From Nocardioides massiliensis (GTDB taxonomy: Bacteria > Actinomycetota > Actinomycetes > Propionibacteriales > Nocardioidaceae): a DNA stretch of 64,000 bases. Of this stretch, positions 52,544 to 61,057 are shown in pieces. Each line of letters begins with the position of its first letter. Within the stretch, counting starts at the first letter, position 1. The DNA is taken from assembly GCF_030811215.1 (NCBI RefSeq), contig NZ_JAUSQM010000001.1, forward strand, positions 2,542,001-2,606,000, written 5' to 3'. The notes below the pieces were generated by a model. It ran no database searches and was not told the DNA's origin. It saw only the letters and a program-made list of their open reading frames with translations. A program made the position numbers and the translations under genes.

Positions 52544-52816
52544 ATGGGCAGGCAGCCTCCGTACGGCGGGCACACCAATCCGGCCACGCCCGACGACGGG
52601 CGCAGGGCCCTGCACGTCTGGGTGCGCCGTCCCGGCTACAACGGTGAGGAGCAGCTGCCCGGGCTGCTGCTGATGTGGCGTCCCGGCCGCACCCGCTCCG
52701 GTGCCTCGCGCTGGGAGGGCTGGGTGGTCTTCGCCGCGACCGGCCACCCCGAGGGCGGCGGACCGGTGCTGCGCCAGGAGTGGATCGAGGCGGCCGCGAT
52801 CTCGCTGCGCCAGTAG
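52544..52816 (+). CDS. SOS-boxed small protein of unknown function
   Basis: 90 residues. Soluble, basic and rich in Gly, Arg and Trp (four Trp). Notable segments are RALHVWVRRPGYNGEEQLPG, LLLMWRPGRTRS and WEGWVVFAATGHPEGGG. Strand-rich, compact, with an ending helix RQEWIEAAAISLRQ. I do not recognise the family. Proteins of this look may occur near actinobacterial mutasome genes (imuB, dnaE2), but that is only recollection and none is linked here. The SOS box directly in front makes a DNA-damage role likely. Confidence 0.75.
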   Translation: MGRQPPYGGHTNPATPDDGRRALHVWVRRPGYNGEEQLPGLLLMWRPGRTRSGASRWEGWVVFAATGHPEGGGPVLRQEWIEAAAISLRQ

Positions 52817-52990
52817 GGATGGGTCGGTGTCGGTGAGGACGTCCGGACAAGCCGCCGGGCGCGCCGTCCCGGCGTAAGTGACGTGCGCGCCCGGTTGTTG
52901 ACGGGGTGGTTCCCGATGTGCGCCGGATTACACCTGCGAGCGCGAAACTTCTTCGCCGCGCAGTTCGTCGGTCTCGTCCGTGCGGTTCCC

Positions 52991-53015
52991 GCTTGGGCGG
53001 CCGGTGCGCGGGTAC
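52991..53015 (+). promoter_or_regulatory. Candidate stress-sigma promoter for the DUF4383 gene
   Basis: GCTT (52991-52994), 15 bases, then GGGTAC (53010-53015) resembles the actinobacterial SigB/SigF pattern GTTT-N14-16-GGGTA with one mismatch. It is 41 bases upstream of the GTG. The wider 52817-53055 gap holds no gene. Confidence 0.35.
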
Positions 53016-53055
53016 GTCGCTTGCGACCCTCCTCCCACCTCTGAAGGAGTTAGAC

Positions 53056-53508
53056 GTGGCTACTTCCTCGATGACCGCCACCAAGATGCAGACCACCGCG
53101 ACCGTCGTCGGCGCGATGTTCCTGCTCGTCGGGATCGCCGGCTTCATCCCCGGGATCACCACCGACTTCGACACCATCCAGTTCGCCGGGCACGAGTCGG
53201 AAGCGATGCTGCTCGGCATCTTCCAGGTCTCGATCCTCCACAACATCGTCCACCTGCTCTTCGGCGTCGCCGGACTGGCGCTGGCCGGCCGGTGGGACTC
53301 GGCGCGCATCTACCTCCTCGGCGGTGGTGCGATCTACTTCGTCCTGTGGATCTACGGCATGGCCGTCGGCCACGACCACGACGCGAACTTCGTGCCGCTC
53401 AACGACGCCGACAACTGGCTCCACCTCGGCCTGTCCGTCGCGATGATCGGCCTCGGCCTGGCACTCAGCCGCGAGCGCAAGAGCATCGGCGCCGACGGTC
53501 CCGGCTGA
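53056..53508 (+). CDS. DUF4383 membrane protein
   Basis: 150 residues, GTG start with GAAGGAG about eight bases upstream. Four transmembrane helices: about residues 15-33, 55-78, 85-104 and 120-137. The pattern HNIVHLLFGVAGLALA followed by YFVLWIYGMAVGHDHDANFVPLNDADNWLHLGLSVAM is typical of DUF4383. Its His and Asp residues at the membrane face may bind metal (inference). Function unknown; family members are often stress-induced. Closed by the hairpin at 53564. Confidence 0.87.
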   Translation: MATSSMTATKMQTTATVVGAMFLLVGIAGFIPGITTDFDTIQFAGHESEAMLLGIFQVSILHNIVHLLFGVAGLALAGRWDSARIYLLGGGAIYFVLWIYGMAVGHDHDANFVPLNDADNWLHLGLSVAMIGLGLALSRERKSIGADGPG

Positions 53509-53563
53509 GCGGGGCGGGCGGGGCGAGGCTCCGCCACGCACCTCGTGAAGCAGGAGAGACAGT

Positions 53564-53601
53564 GAAGCGGCCGGTCCGGGAGTTCCCGGACCGGCCGCTT
53601 C
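53564..53601. terminator. Bidirectional terminator
   Basis: Perfect 18-base arms (53564-53581 and 53584-53601) around a two-base loop, between the convergent DUF4383 and hemerythrin genes. A short tandem CGCGTCGTGT repeat follows. Confidence 0.75.
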
Positions 53602-53634
53602 GCGTCGTGTCGCGTCGTGTCAGCTGGTGTCGTG

Positions 53635-54189
53635 TCAGCCCAGTGCCGCGCGTACGGCGTCGCGGGTCCGGTCGAGCACGCTGGCCAGCGGACCGGCCAT
53701 GAGGTTCGTGGTCGCCGAGCTGCCGACGCTGGGGTGCGGGTGCGTCGGAGCGATCTTCTCCACCGCCAGGACGGCCGCGGCCATGCGCTCGAGCATCTTC
53801 GCGTCGTTGTCGGCGCGCAGCAGCGGGAACTCCTCGCGCTCCTCGGCCTCCGCGTGGGCGACGACGGCGTCGCGCAGCGCTTCGAACTTCACCGGGAAGT
53901 CCGGGTCGTCGACCTTCATCCCGTCGAGGTCGGCGAGCATCTTCTTCGCCTCGGTCTCCTCGTGGAGCCGGGCGTCGACGACGGGGTTGCCGCCGTCGGC
54001 CATCCGGGCGCGGGGGTGGGTGATCAGTTCCTCGGCGGTCTCGTGCACCGCGAGGTAGCGCCGCAGCTGTTCGAACGCCTGCTGGCGCGCGACGACATCG
54101 TCGGCGCTGTCGACGGCGTTGAAGAGTCCACGGATGTGGCCGTGCTGCTGCACGAGGAGGTCGACGACGTCGGCCTGGGAGCTCGTCAT
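53635..54189 (-). CDS. Hemerythrin-domain protein
   Basis: 184 residues. A four-helix bundle with the iron-ligand pattern: QQHGHIRGLF (first His), AVHETAEELITHP (His and Glu), RLHEETEAKKML and VVAHAEAEEREEFPLL. Binds a di-iron centre and O2, NO or peroxide, or senses them. The C-terminal 40 residues are more variable and lack ligands. Cytosolic, single gene, with the cold-shock gene upstream on the same strand. Confidence 0.88.
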   Translation of the reverse strand: MTSSQADVVDLLVQQHGHIRGLFNAVDSADDVVARQQAFEQLRRYLAVHETAEELITHPRARMADGGNPVVDARLHEETEAKKMLADLDGMKVDDPDFPVKFEALRDAVVAHAEAEEREEFPLLRADNDAKMLERMAAAVLAVEKIAPTHPHPSVGSSATTNLMAGPLASVLDRTRDAVRAALG

Positions 54190-54293
54190 GGGGGATCCTT
54201 CCGGGCAGGGGCGGTCGGGTTCAACCCGTGAGGGTGCCCAGGCCCGCCCCGGCCATGCGTGCCGGCGATTCCGTACTGTGCCGAGACGCAGAA

Positions 54294-54333
54294 CCGCCCC
54301 CGGCGATCGACGCTTGGTGATCGGCGGGGGCGG
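54294..54333 (-). terminator. Terminator after the cold-shock gene
   Basis: Arms of 15 bases (54294-54308 and 54319-54333) pair at 14 positions around a 10-base loop. Confidence 0.6.
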
Positions 54334-54347
54334 CGTGCAAGAGTGCG

Positions 54348-54548
54348 TCAGATGGCGCGAACGTTCTCCGCCTGCGGGCCCTTGGGGCCCTGCGTGACGT
54401 CGAACTCGACCTTCTGGTTCTCATCGAGGCTCTTGTAGCCCTGAGTCTGGATCGCGGAGTAGTGGACGAAGACGTCCTCACCCTCCGCGCGCTCGATGAA
54501 GCCGAAGCCCTTCTCGGCGTTGAACCACTTCACGGTACCTTCAGTCAT
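54348..54548 (-). CDS. cspA: Cold-shock protein, CspA family
   Basis: 66 residues, ATG with AAGGAA upstream. A single RNA-binding beta barrel: [15 protein letters not shown] (RNP1) and [10 protein letters not shown] (RNP2), ending [14 protein letters not shown]. Acts as an RNA chaperone. Its mRNA probably has a leader of about 170 bases, as is usual for cold-regulated csp genes. Monocistronic. Confidence 0.97.
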   Translation of the reverse strand: MTEGTVKWFNAEKGFGFIERAEGEDVFVHYSAIQTQGYKSLDENQKVEFDVTQGPKGPQAENVRAI

Positions 54549-54730
54549 GCTGATTCCTTGCTGGTGATGATGCGACGACACTGTGCCGATCGCGAGGTGC
54601 TGAAGACATCTGCACTGCGCCTGATGTCCAGCAGAACCGAAGACCAAGAATCAACAAGATGTGCCGGTCCCGATGGAACCGGAGGTGGCCTCACCCTGGG
54701 GGCGAGAACCCTTCAACACTCTTGACGCTA
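54549..54730 (-). promoter_or_regulatory. Long 5' leader of cspA
   Basis: A -10-like TAGCGT reads on the minus strand at 54725-54730, so the transcript would carry about 170 untranslated bases. The region is less GC-rich than its surroundings, with no open frame on this strand. Such leaders fold differently at low temperature in csp mRNAs. Confidence 0.5.
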
Positions 54731-54763
54731 GCACAGTGGCGGTGATTGACCACCTTTTCGCGG

Positions 54764-54961
54764 CTACTGGGCGCGGAGGCGGTAGACCTGCAGCTCGCGG
54801 TCGTCGATGACCTCGAACTCGACCGAGCGGACGTACTCCTCGGCGATGCTGCTGCCCTCGCGGTCGAGGCTGATCGTCTCCGGGGCCGCCTCGAGCGTCA
54901 TCGTCTCGCCGTCGTGCGTGCCGTCGCGGAGCACGACTGTCTCGGATGCTGTGGTGTCCAT
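54764..54961 (-). CDS. Small hypothetical protein
   Basis: 65 residues from the ATG at 54961; an in-frame start 13 codons upstream is possible. Acidic, strand-rich, with TVVLRDGTHDGETMTL and YVRSVEFEVIDDRELQVYRLR. No signal or membrane helix. Family not recognised. A TACGAG hexamer six bases before the ATG fits the leaderless pattern seen elsewhere in the window. Confidence 0.5.
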   Translation of the reverse strand: MDTTASETVVLRDGTHDGETMTLEAAPETISLDREGSSIAEEYVRSVEFEVIDDRELQVYRLRAQ

Positions 54962-55042
54962 GCGCCGCTCGTACCCAGGCAGCCCCGGGTCCAGACGCAA
55001 CCGGGCCGAGCGTTGCGTCGGGTCACGTGCCGACGGGCAGGA

Positions 55043-55984
55043 TCAGGACGTGCGTGCCGTCATCACGCCGAAGCCGGCGATGTATTCACGGATGGGCCGG
55101 TAGCACGACGACAGGACGTCGTAGGGACCCGCCTGTCCGAGCGCGGCGAACGCGGCGACCCACGTGCGGACCTCGTGCGCGGAGTTGCCCGCGTCGAGAG
55201 CCATCTGCTCCGGGGTCATCGCATCGATGGGCGAGAGGTCGCCGGTGGCGAGGGTGCGCATGAGGGCGCGGTCCCAGACGGGGTTGAGGTCCTGGATCGT
55301 CGCGGTGCCTGCGGCGAAGGCCTTGCCGGTGTCGATGACCCGCTGCTGGCGGGCGTCGCGAGCGGCCGCGGTGGGGTGCCGGCCGTCGAGCAGCAGCGCG
55401 CGCTGCGCGTCGTCGGCCGTGGCCCACTGGGGGACCGGCGGGTCGTGGGAGAGCCCACCGGACCCGACCACCAGCACCCGCTCGCCGTGCAGTGTGGCCA
55501 GGAACGAACCGATCGCCTCGCCCAGGCGGCGTACGCGAGACATCTTGACGAACGGCTTGGCGACGCCGTTGACGAAGACCGGGATCGTCGGGACCTCGTC
55601 GATGCCGCCGAACAGGATCTCCAGCGGCTGGATCGCTCCGTGGTCGATCTCCATCTTGCGTGAGATCGCGACGTCGAGGTCGTGGTCGGCGACCCACGCG
55701 GCGAGCTGCTCGGCGATCGGGGTGGGTACGTCGAGGGGACCCGCGGTGGTGCCGTAGTCACCGACCCCGAGGGCCTCATAGCCGATGCAGAACGGCGGCA
55801 TCAGGTCGTAGAAGAAGCCGTTGTAATGGTCGGGCGCGAAGGACACCACCAGCGTGGGGTCGTAGTCGTGGACGAACGACCGCGCGGTCGCGAAGGCGTC
55901 CTCGACCTCGGCCTTGACGTCGGCGGGCGGGTCGTTGAACTCCAGCAGCGGGCTGTGGGACATGCAGACCAGGGCGAGGCTCAT
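55043..55984 (-). CDS. mhpB: 2,3-dihydroxyphenylpropionate 1,2-dioxygenase (extradiol, class III)
   Basis: 313 residues. Opens the catechol ring next to a hydroxyl using Fe(II) and O2. LigB-type motifs: CMSHSPLLEFNDPP with the first iron His, SFAPDHYNGFFYDLMPPFCIG with the second, and GSGGLSHDPPVPQ. Its ATG overlaps the stop of the hydroxylase gene by four bases. Substrate by context is 2,3-dihydroxyphenylpropionate or the cinnamate analogue. Last gene of the mhpCAB-like operon here. Confidence 0.92.
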   Translation of the reverse strand: MSLALVCMSHSPLLEFNDPPADVKAEVEDAFATARSFVHDYDPTLVVSFAPDHYNGFFYDLMPPFCIGYEALGVGDYGTTAGPLDVPTPIAEQLAAWVADHDLDVAISRKMEIDHGAIQPLEILFGGIDEVPTIPVFVNGVAKPFVKMSRVRRLGEAIGSFLATLHGERVLVVGSGGLSHDPPVPQWATADDAQRALLLDGRHPTAAARDARQQRVIDTGKAFAAGTATIQDLNPVWDRALMRTLATGDLSPIDAMTPEQMALDAGNSAHEVRTWVAAFAALGQAGPYDVLSSCYRPIREYIAGFGVMTARTS

Positions 55985-57798
55985 GCCGGGACCTCCAGCG
56001 TTGCGGTGGTGGGCTGGGAGAGCTGCGCGACATCGGCTCCACGATGGCGCCCGTCGGGGGCCGTGTGGAGCGACGCGGCGCGGGCGATGGCCGCCAGCAC
56101 CTGCGATGCCTGCTGGTTGAAGCCGGCGGCGGCGACGAAGCGGTCGGGGCGCAGCACGACCAGGCCGCAGGCCCGGACGTCGAACCAGCGCTTCAACGCA
56201 CCTGAGGTGTCGCCCACGACGGTGACCGGGGCGGGGGAGTCGGCGTACCGCTCCTGCGCCCACACGCGCTGGGTCTCGGGCATGAACGACAGCAGCCGGA
56301 TGCCGTGGCGCTGCACGAGTGCGAGATCCTCGGCGGAGAGGAAGGTCGTCGGGTCGGTGCCCCAGGTGGCCAGCGACCACCAGTCGCCGGTCACGTCGTC
56401 GAGCAGCACCCCGGTGGCCTCGGCGGTGTTGACCCGCGGCTGGATGAACTGCAGGCCGACGGGGGAGCCGTCACCGGCGGAGTCGACGAACGGCACGAGC
56501 CGGCCGTCCTTGAAGCTGGCGCGGGCGGAGCCGGGGGTGAGGCTCACCTGGTCGACGACGACGCCCTCGGCGTACCGCGGCATCGGCTTGAAGCGCAGCT
56601 CCGTGAAGTACGACTTCCACTTCGGGACGAGGTTGAGCGCGGAGGCGGCGCGGTCACGCACCCAGCCGCCGAACGGCTTCATCTTCATGATCGAGCCAGC
56701 CGCCATGTTGACCTCGATCATGTCCGCGACGTGCTTGTGGCGCTCGGTGGTGTAGGTGTCCAGCAGCGTGGCGTCGGCGTCCCCGCGCAGGACCGCGGTC
56801 AGCTTCCAGGCGAGGTTGGTGGCGTCGCGTACGCCGGAGTTCCAGCCCTGGCCCAGCCAGACCGGCATGAGGTGCGCGGCGTCGCCGGCGAGGAAGACGT
56901 TGCCCTGGCGGAACGACGAGGCGATCCGGCCGTGGTGGGTGAACGTGCGCTGGTTGATGATCGTCAGGCTGGCCGGGTCGGGCACGAAGCGGCTCAGCAG
57001 GCCGTTGAGGAAGTCGCGGTTCTCGGCGAGCTCGGTCGGCTCGTGGTCGTGGAGCATGAACTCCCAGCGCCGGATCCCCTGGGGCAGGCCGATGGAGACG
57101 TACGGGCGCTGCGGGTCGGCGCCGAGGTAGACGTTGGGCGCGCCGATCGGGTCGTTCTCGATGTCGACGACCATCCAGCGCGTCGAGGGCGACTTGCCCT
57201 CGAAGGCGACACCCATCCACTCGCGGGTGAACGATCGGCCGCCCTCACAACCGACCGCGAACCGGCCGGTGACCTCGACGATGTCGACGACCTGGCCGGC
57301 CTCGTCGAGCTGCTCGGCCGTGACGACGACGTGGTCGCCGTGGTCCTGCAGGCCGACGACCCGGTGGCCGAAGCGCAGCTCGGTGCCGGCGAAGCGACCG
57401 AGCCCGGCGGCCAGCTCACGGTCGACGACCGGCTGGTTGAAGCCGTGCTTGCGGGCGAACCCGAACTCCTCGGTGTGGGGGTCGTTGGTCGCCAGCACCT
57501 GGCCCTTGCCGTTCACCAGCCGGGCGACGTGGTGGGGGACCGTGAACTGCTCGATCTGGTCCCACAGCCCGGCGGTGCGCAGCGTGCGGATCGCCTCGTC
57601 GTCGAGGCCGACGCCACGCGGGTAGTCGATGAGCTCGTGGCGGGCCTCCAGCACGATCGCGCGCTGCCCGCGGACGCCGAGCAGGTTGGCCAGGGTGAGT
57701 CCGACCGGGCCGGCGCCGATGATCACGACGTCGGTGTCGAGCTCGGTGGGACGCTGGCGGGACTGGGTGGGCTGGGAGCTGAGGTGCGGGGTCGTCAT
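55981..57798 (-). CDS. mhpA: 3-(3-hydroxyphenyl)propionate hydroxylase (FAD monooxygenase)
   Basis: 605 residues. Flavoprotein hydroxylase: VVIIGAGPVGLTLANLLG (FAD ADP site, about residue 25), the mid DG-type segment CEGGRSFTREWMG, and FLAGDAAHLMPVWLGQG (second FAD motif), followed by a thioredoxin-like C-terminal domain. Adds a hydroxyl to hydroxyphenylpropionate using NADH. It follows mhpC by ten bases and overlaps mhpB. The N terminus carries about 20 extra polar residues. Confidence 0.92.
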   Translation of the reverse strand: MTTPHLSSQPTQSRQRPTELDTDVVIIGAGPVGLTLANLLGVRGQRAIVLEARHELIDYPRGVGLDDEAIRTLRTAGLWDQIEQFTVPHHVARLVNGKGQVLATNDPHTEEFGFARKHGFNQPVVDRELAAGLGRFAGTELRFGHRVVGLQDHGDHVVVTAEQLDEAGQVVDIVEVTGRFAVGCEGGRSFTREWMGVAFEGKSPSTRWMVVDIENDPIGAPNVYLGADPQRPYVSIGLPQGIRRWEFMLHDHEPTELAENRDFLNGLLSRFVPDPASLTIINQRTFTHHGRIASSFRQGNVFLAGDAAHLMPVWLGQGWNSGVRDATNLAWKLTAVLRGDADATLLDTYTTERHKHVADMIEVNMAAGSIMKMKPFGGWVRDRAASALNLVPKWKSYFTELRFKPMPRYAEGVVVDQVSLTPGSARASFKDGRLVPFVDSAGDGSPVGLQFIQPRVNTAEATGVLLDDVTGDWWSLATWGTDPTTFLSAEDLALVQRHGIRLLSFMPETQRVWAQERYADSPAPVTVVGDTSGALKRWFDVRACGLVVLRPDRFVAAAGFNQQASQVLAAIARAASLHTAPDGRHRGADVAQLSQPTTATLEVPA

Positions 57799-57808
57799 CG
57801 TGGCCTCC

Positions 57809-58669
57809 TCAGGCGTGGGCGAGGAAGTCGACGACGAGGCGGTTGAACTCCTCGGCGTGCTCGATCATCGCCCAGTGACCGCAGCGGTTGAGCAGGACGG
57901 CACGCGAGTTCGGGATATTGGCCAGCAGCCACAGTGTGACCTCGAAGTGCAGGACCCGGTCGTCCTTGCCGTGGATCAACAGGGTGGGGACCTGGATGCC
58001 CGGGATCTTCTCGCGGTCGACCTTGACGGGGATGGGAGCGCCGTGGGCGAGGCCCTCGACGTAGTTGCGCAGATGGTCGGGACGCGCCGAGGCCGCTTCG
58101 GAGCGCGCCTGCACGAGCTCGGGGGTGGCGAACCGCTCCTTGTCGAAGGTCATGATCTCGACGAGCGCTTTCATGTTCTCCGGGCTCGGGTCGCGGTAGG
58201 CCTTGACGAGCACCTTGAGGCCCTCGCTCGGGCCGTCGCCGGGGCCGAACAGGCTGGCGGTGCCGCGGCCCAGCGAAGCGCCCATCGTGACGAGGTGGGT
58301 GACCCGCTCAGGGTGCAGCGTGGCGAACCGGATCGCGGTGTGGGCGCCCATCGAGTTGCCCACCAATGCGGCACGCTCGATGCCGAGAGCGTCCAGGAGC
58401 GCGACGAGGTCGATGTCGGGGTCGGTGTCGGCGAAGGAGATCGGGTCGGAGTCGCCCCAGCCCGGCATGTCGGGCGCGATCACGCGGAAGCCGGCGTCGG
58501 CGATCGGGCCGATGTTGCCGGAGAAGTTCGACCACCCGGTCGCACCGGGGCCGGAGCCGTGCAGCAGGACGACCGGCGTCGCGCCGGGATCGCCCGCTTC
58601 GTAGTAGCGGATGTGCGTCCCGGAGGGGAGGGTGACGTCCCGTGCGGTCGATTTCCGAGTGAGGCTCAT
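57809..58669 (-). CDS. mhpC: Meta-cleavage product hydrolase (alpha/beta hydrolase)
   Basis: 286 residues from the ATG at 58669 (TAGGAG upstream). Splits the ring-fission product 2-hydroxy-6-oxononadienedioate. VVLLHGSGPGATGWSNF is the oxyanion region, GNSMGAH holds the nucleophile Ser, HGKDDRV the Asp and NRCGHWAMIEH the His. First gene of the operon. Two 11-bp operator-like motifs lie directly upstream at 58689-58720. mhpD, E and F are not in this window. Confidence 0.9.
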   Translation of the reverse strand: MSLTRKSTARDVTLPSGTHIRYYEAGDPGATPVVLLHGSGPGATGWSNFSGNIGPIADAGFRVIAPDMPGWGDSDPISFADTDPDIDLVALLDALGIERAALVGNSMGAHTAIRFATLHPERVTHLVTMGASLGRGTASLFGPGDGPSEGLKVLVKAYRDPSPENMKALVEIMTFDKERFATPELVQARSEAASARPDHLRNYVEGLAHGAPIPVKVDREKIPGIQVPTLLIHGKDDRVLHFEVTLWLLANIPNSRAVLLNRCGHWAMIEHAEEFNRLVVDFLAHA

Positions 58670-58688
58670 GTGCGCGGCTCCTATGTGC

Positions 58689-58720
58689 GATAGATACACG
58701 GAGACAGGCGATAGTTACAC
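58689..58720 (+). promoter_or_regulatory. Paired operator motif before mhpC
   Basis: GATAGATACAC (58689-58699) and GATAGTTACAC (58710-58720) start 21 bases apart. The same pair type occurs before the transporter gene at 59582. Likely sites for the IclR regulator between them. Confidence 0.65.
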
Positions 58721-58821
58721 CTGTGAGGGCAGTTATGGAAACACCCGGCGCGACCGGGTGTCAAGGGTTGCCGCGTGAGATGGCGCCCCACCGGGGCCGG
58801 ATGAAGCGGGGGGACAGGCGC

Positions 58822-59505
58822 TCAGGCCAGAGCGGCGGCGACGCGTTTGGCGGCGTCCACCAGCAGCGGCGGCGCCGACTCGGCGATCTCGGGCCGGTAG
58901 GTGATCAGGTTCAGGCAGGCGGTCGGGATCCCGTCGCTCGGCTCGAGGGGGACCGCGACGCCGTACGCCCCGGGCTCGACCTCGCCGAACGTGGAGGCGT
59001 AGCCCTGCTCGCGTACGGCGGTCACGGCCTCGGGCTCACCGGCACGGGCGGGTCCGGCCGCCAGGAGGGCGAGTCCGGCCGAGCCGCGCTCGAGGGGGTG
59101 CCGGCTGCCGGTGCGGAAGGACAAGACGTAGCCCGACGAGGGCGGCTCGATGACGGCGAGGGCCACGGCCTCGGGTCCCTCGGTCACGAGGAGCGAGACG
59201 GTCGCGTTGAGCTCAACGGCGAGGTCGCGCATCGCGGGCTCGGCGGCGGCGCGCAGGGTGGAGTGGATGCCCGCGCCGAGAGCCGCCAGCCCGGCGCCCG
59301 TCCGGTAGCGCCCGTCGCCGCCGCGGACGACCAGGCGGGCCTCGGCGAGGGTCGAGAGGATCCGCGAGGCGATGGAGCGGTGGACGTCGAGCTCTGCGGC
59401 GATCTCCTGGATCGCGGCGCCGTCCGGCGCGTGCGCGACCAGCTCGAGCGCACGCAGTCCCCGCGCCAGGGTCTGGGCGCCGGGGGCGGGACGTGACTCG
59501 CTCAT
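58822..59505 (-). CDS. IclR-family regulator of the phenylpropionate cluster
   Basis: 227 residues from the ATG at 59505. The N-terminal winged helix (TLARGLRALELVAHAPDGAAIQEIAAELDVHRSIASRILSTL) is followed by an IclR effector domain (GYVLSFRTGSRHPLERGSAGLALL). It lies between the mhpC operon and the divergent transporter gene, with identical operator pairs on both sides. MhpR-type proteins of this family activate on the aromatic substrate. The start avoids an upstream extension that overlaps the transporter promoter. Confidence 0.9.
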   Translation of the reverse strand: MSESRPAPGAQTLARGLRALELVAHAPDGAAIQEIAAELDVHRSIASRILSTLAEARLVVRGGDGRYRTGAGLAALGAGIHSTLRAAAEPAMRDLAVELNATVSLLVTEGPEAVALAVIEPPSSGYVLSFRTGSRHPLERGSAGLALLAAGPARAGEPEAVTAVREQGYASTFGEVEPGAYGVAVPLEPSDGIPTACLNLITYRPEIAESAPPLLVDAAKRVAAALA

Positions 59506-59581
59506 CGCGCAGAGACTAGACCACGCAAAGTTTTTTGCGCGGAAGGCTTGACACGGGTCTGTGGGCGCGGTCACTCTCGTC

Positions 59582-59613
59582 GGTATCTACACATAGCCGT
59601 GCGGTAATTACAC
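59582..59613 (+). promoter_or_regulatory. Paired operator motif before the transporter gene
   Basis: GGTATCTACAC (59582-59592) and GGTAATTACAC (59603-59613) start 21 bases apart, as before mhpC. Shared consensus G(A/G)TA-NN-TACAC. The second is 20 bases before the GTG. Confidence 0.65.
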
Positions 59614-59632
59614 ACACAGACAGGAAGAGCCT

Positions 59633-61015
59633 GTGGAACTCACCGACGCCATCCGGCGCAACCCGATGACCCGCTTCCAGTGGGTCATCGTCGCGATCTG
59701 CATCCTGCTGACGATGGTCGACGGCTACGAGATCCTCGTGACCGCCTTCACCCTCCCGGCGATGACGGAGTACTTCGGGCTCAGCACGGGTCAGCAGGGA
59801 CTCGTCGCCTCGCTCGGCACGCTGGGCATGGGCGTCGGTGCGGTCTTCTTGAGCCCCTTCGCCGACCGGATCGGGCGCCGCAAGCACATCCTGATCTCGC
59901 TGGTGCTGATCGTGGTCGGCATGACGCTGGCCGGGCTCGCGAACTCGTTCGAGACCTTCCTCGCGGCGCGGTTCTTCGGCGGACTGTTCCTCGGCTCGAT
60001 CCTGCCGAGCATCAACGTGCTCGTCGCGGAGTACGCCAACCAGAAGCGGCGCGGCGCGGTCATGGGCATCTACGGCATCGGCCTCCCGCTCGGCGCGGCG
60101 CTCGGTGGCTTCCTGTCGGTCAGCCTGATCGAGGCGTTCACTTGGCGCGGCCCGTACTTCTTCTCCGCCATCATCACCACGGTGCTGCTCGTGGTCGCGT
60201 ACGTCGCCCTGCCCGAGTCGGTCGACTACCTCGTGCAGAAGCGTCCCGCGGGGGCGCTCGAGGCCTACAACAAGATCGCGGCCAAGATCGGCGCCGCCCG
60301 TGCCGACGTCCTGCCCGTGCCGGTCCGGCCCGCGGCCACGAAGGGTTCGCTGCGCGCGGGCGCGCTGCGCGGGATCATGCTGCGCCGCACGATCCTGCTG
60401 TGGGTCTCCTACGGCCTGGTCATCGGCGCGTTCTACTTTGCCAACGGCCTGACCGCCAAGCTGGTCACCGAGACCACCGGGCGCGCCGACTTCGGCATCA
60501 AGGCCCAGGCGCTCGTCGCCGCCGGCGGCGTGATCGGTGCGCTGCTGTTCTCGATCGCCGCCCGGCGGTTCCACCCGCGCGTGGTCACGGCGTGGATCGG
60601 CTTCGTCGGCTTTGGCGTCTTCGCGGCCTTCGCGGCGTTCTTCAACCACGAGACGATGGTGCTGGTCCTCGCCGTCCTCATCGGATTGGCTGTCAACGGC
60701 GGGGTTGCGGCCTACTACGCCATCAGCCCATCCATCTACCCGCTGGCGATCCGAGCCGCCGCCGTTGGCTTGATGATGGGCCTCGGTCGCGCTGTGGCGT
60801 TCTTCGCGCCCAACGTCGCCACCTTCTTGCAGGGACAGGGCTTCACGCCCGGTGAGCTCTACCAGCTGTATGGCGTGGTCCTCGCCCTGTCGGGCGTCAC
60901 GATCCTGATGCTGCACGCCACCTACCGCGGCGCCAACAAGCGCGACGCGATGGACGAGGAGGACGCCGTCGCCAACGCGGCGTACGACGACCGCGCGGAG
61001 GCACTCGCCCGCTGA
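59633..61015 (+). CDS. Aromatic acid:H+ symporter, MFS (AAHS family)
   Basis: 460 residues, GTG start with GGAAGAG upstream. Twelve helices. The AAHS signature is DGYEILVTAFTLPAM in helix 1 with the essential Asp, and SPFADRIGRRKHILI in the 2-3 loop. It resembles MhpT and PcaK, importing phenylpropionate-type acids with protons. The paired operator upstream links it to the catabolic operon. A final helix ends in a polar tail with acidic residues. Confidence 0.91.
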   Translation: MELTDAIRRNPMTRFQWVIVAICILLTMVDGYEILVTAFTLPAMTEYFGLSTGQQGLVASLGTLGMGVGAVFLSPFADRIGRRKHILISLVLIVVGMTLAGLANSFETFLAARFFGGLFLGSILPSINVLVAEYANQKRRGAVMGIYGIGLPLGAALGGFLSVSLIEAFTWRGPYFFSAIITTVLLVVAYVALPESVDYLVQKRPAGALEAYNKIAAKIGAARADVLPVPVRPAATKGSLRAGALRGIMLRRTILLWVSYGLVIGAFYFANGLTAKLVTETTGRADFGIKAQALVAAGGVIGALLFSIAARRFHPRVVTAWIGFVGFGVFAAFAAFFNHETMVLVLAVLIGLAVNGGVAAYYAISPSIYPLAIRAAAVGLMMGLGRAVAFFAPNVATFLQGQGFTPGELYQLYGVVLALSGVTILMLHATYRGANKRDAMDEEDAVANAAYDDRAEALAR

Positions 61016-61057
61016 CCCCGACCAGACGGCACCGTCTGTAGCAGGGCCGACCTCGCG

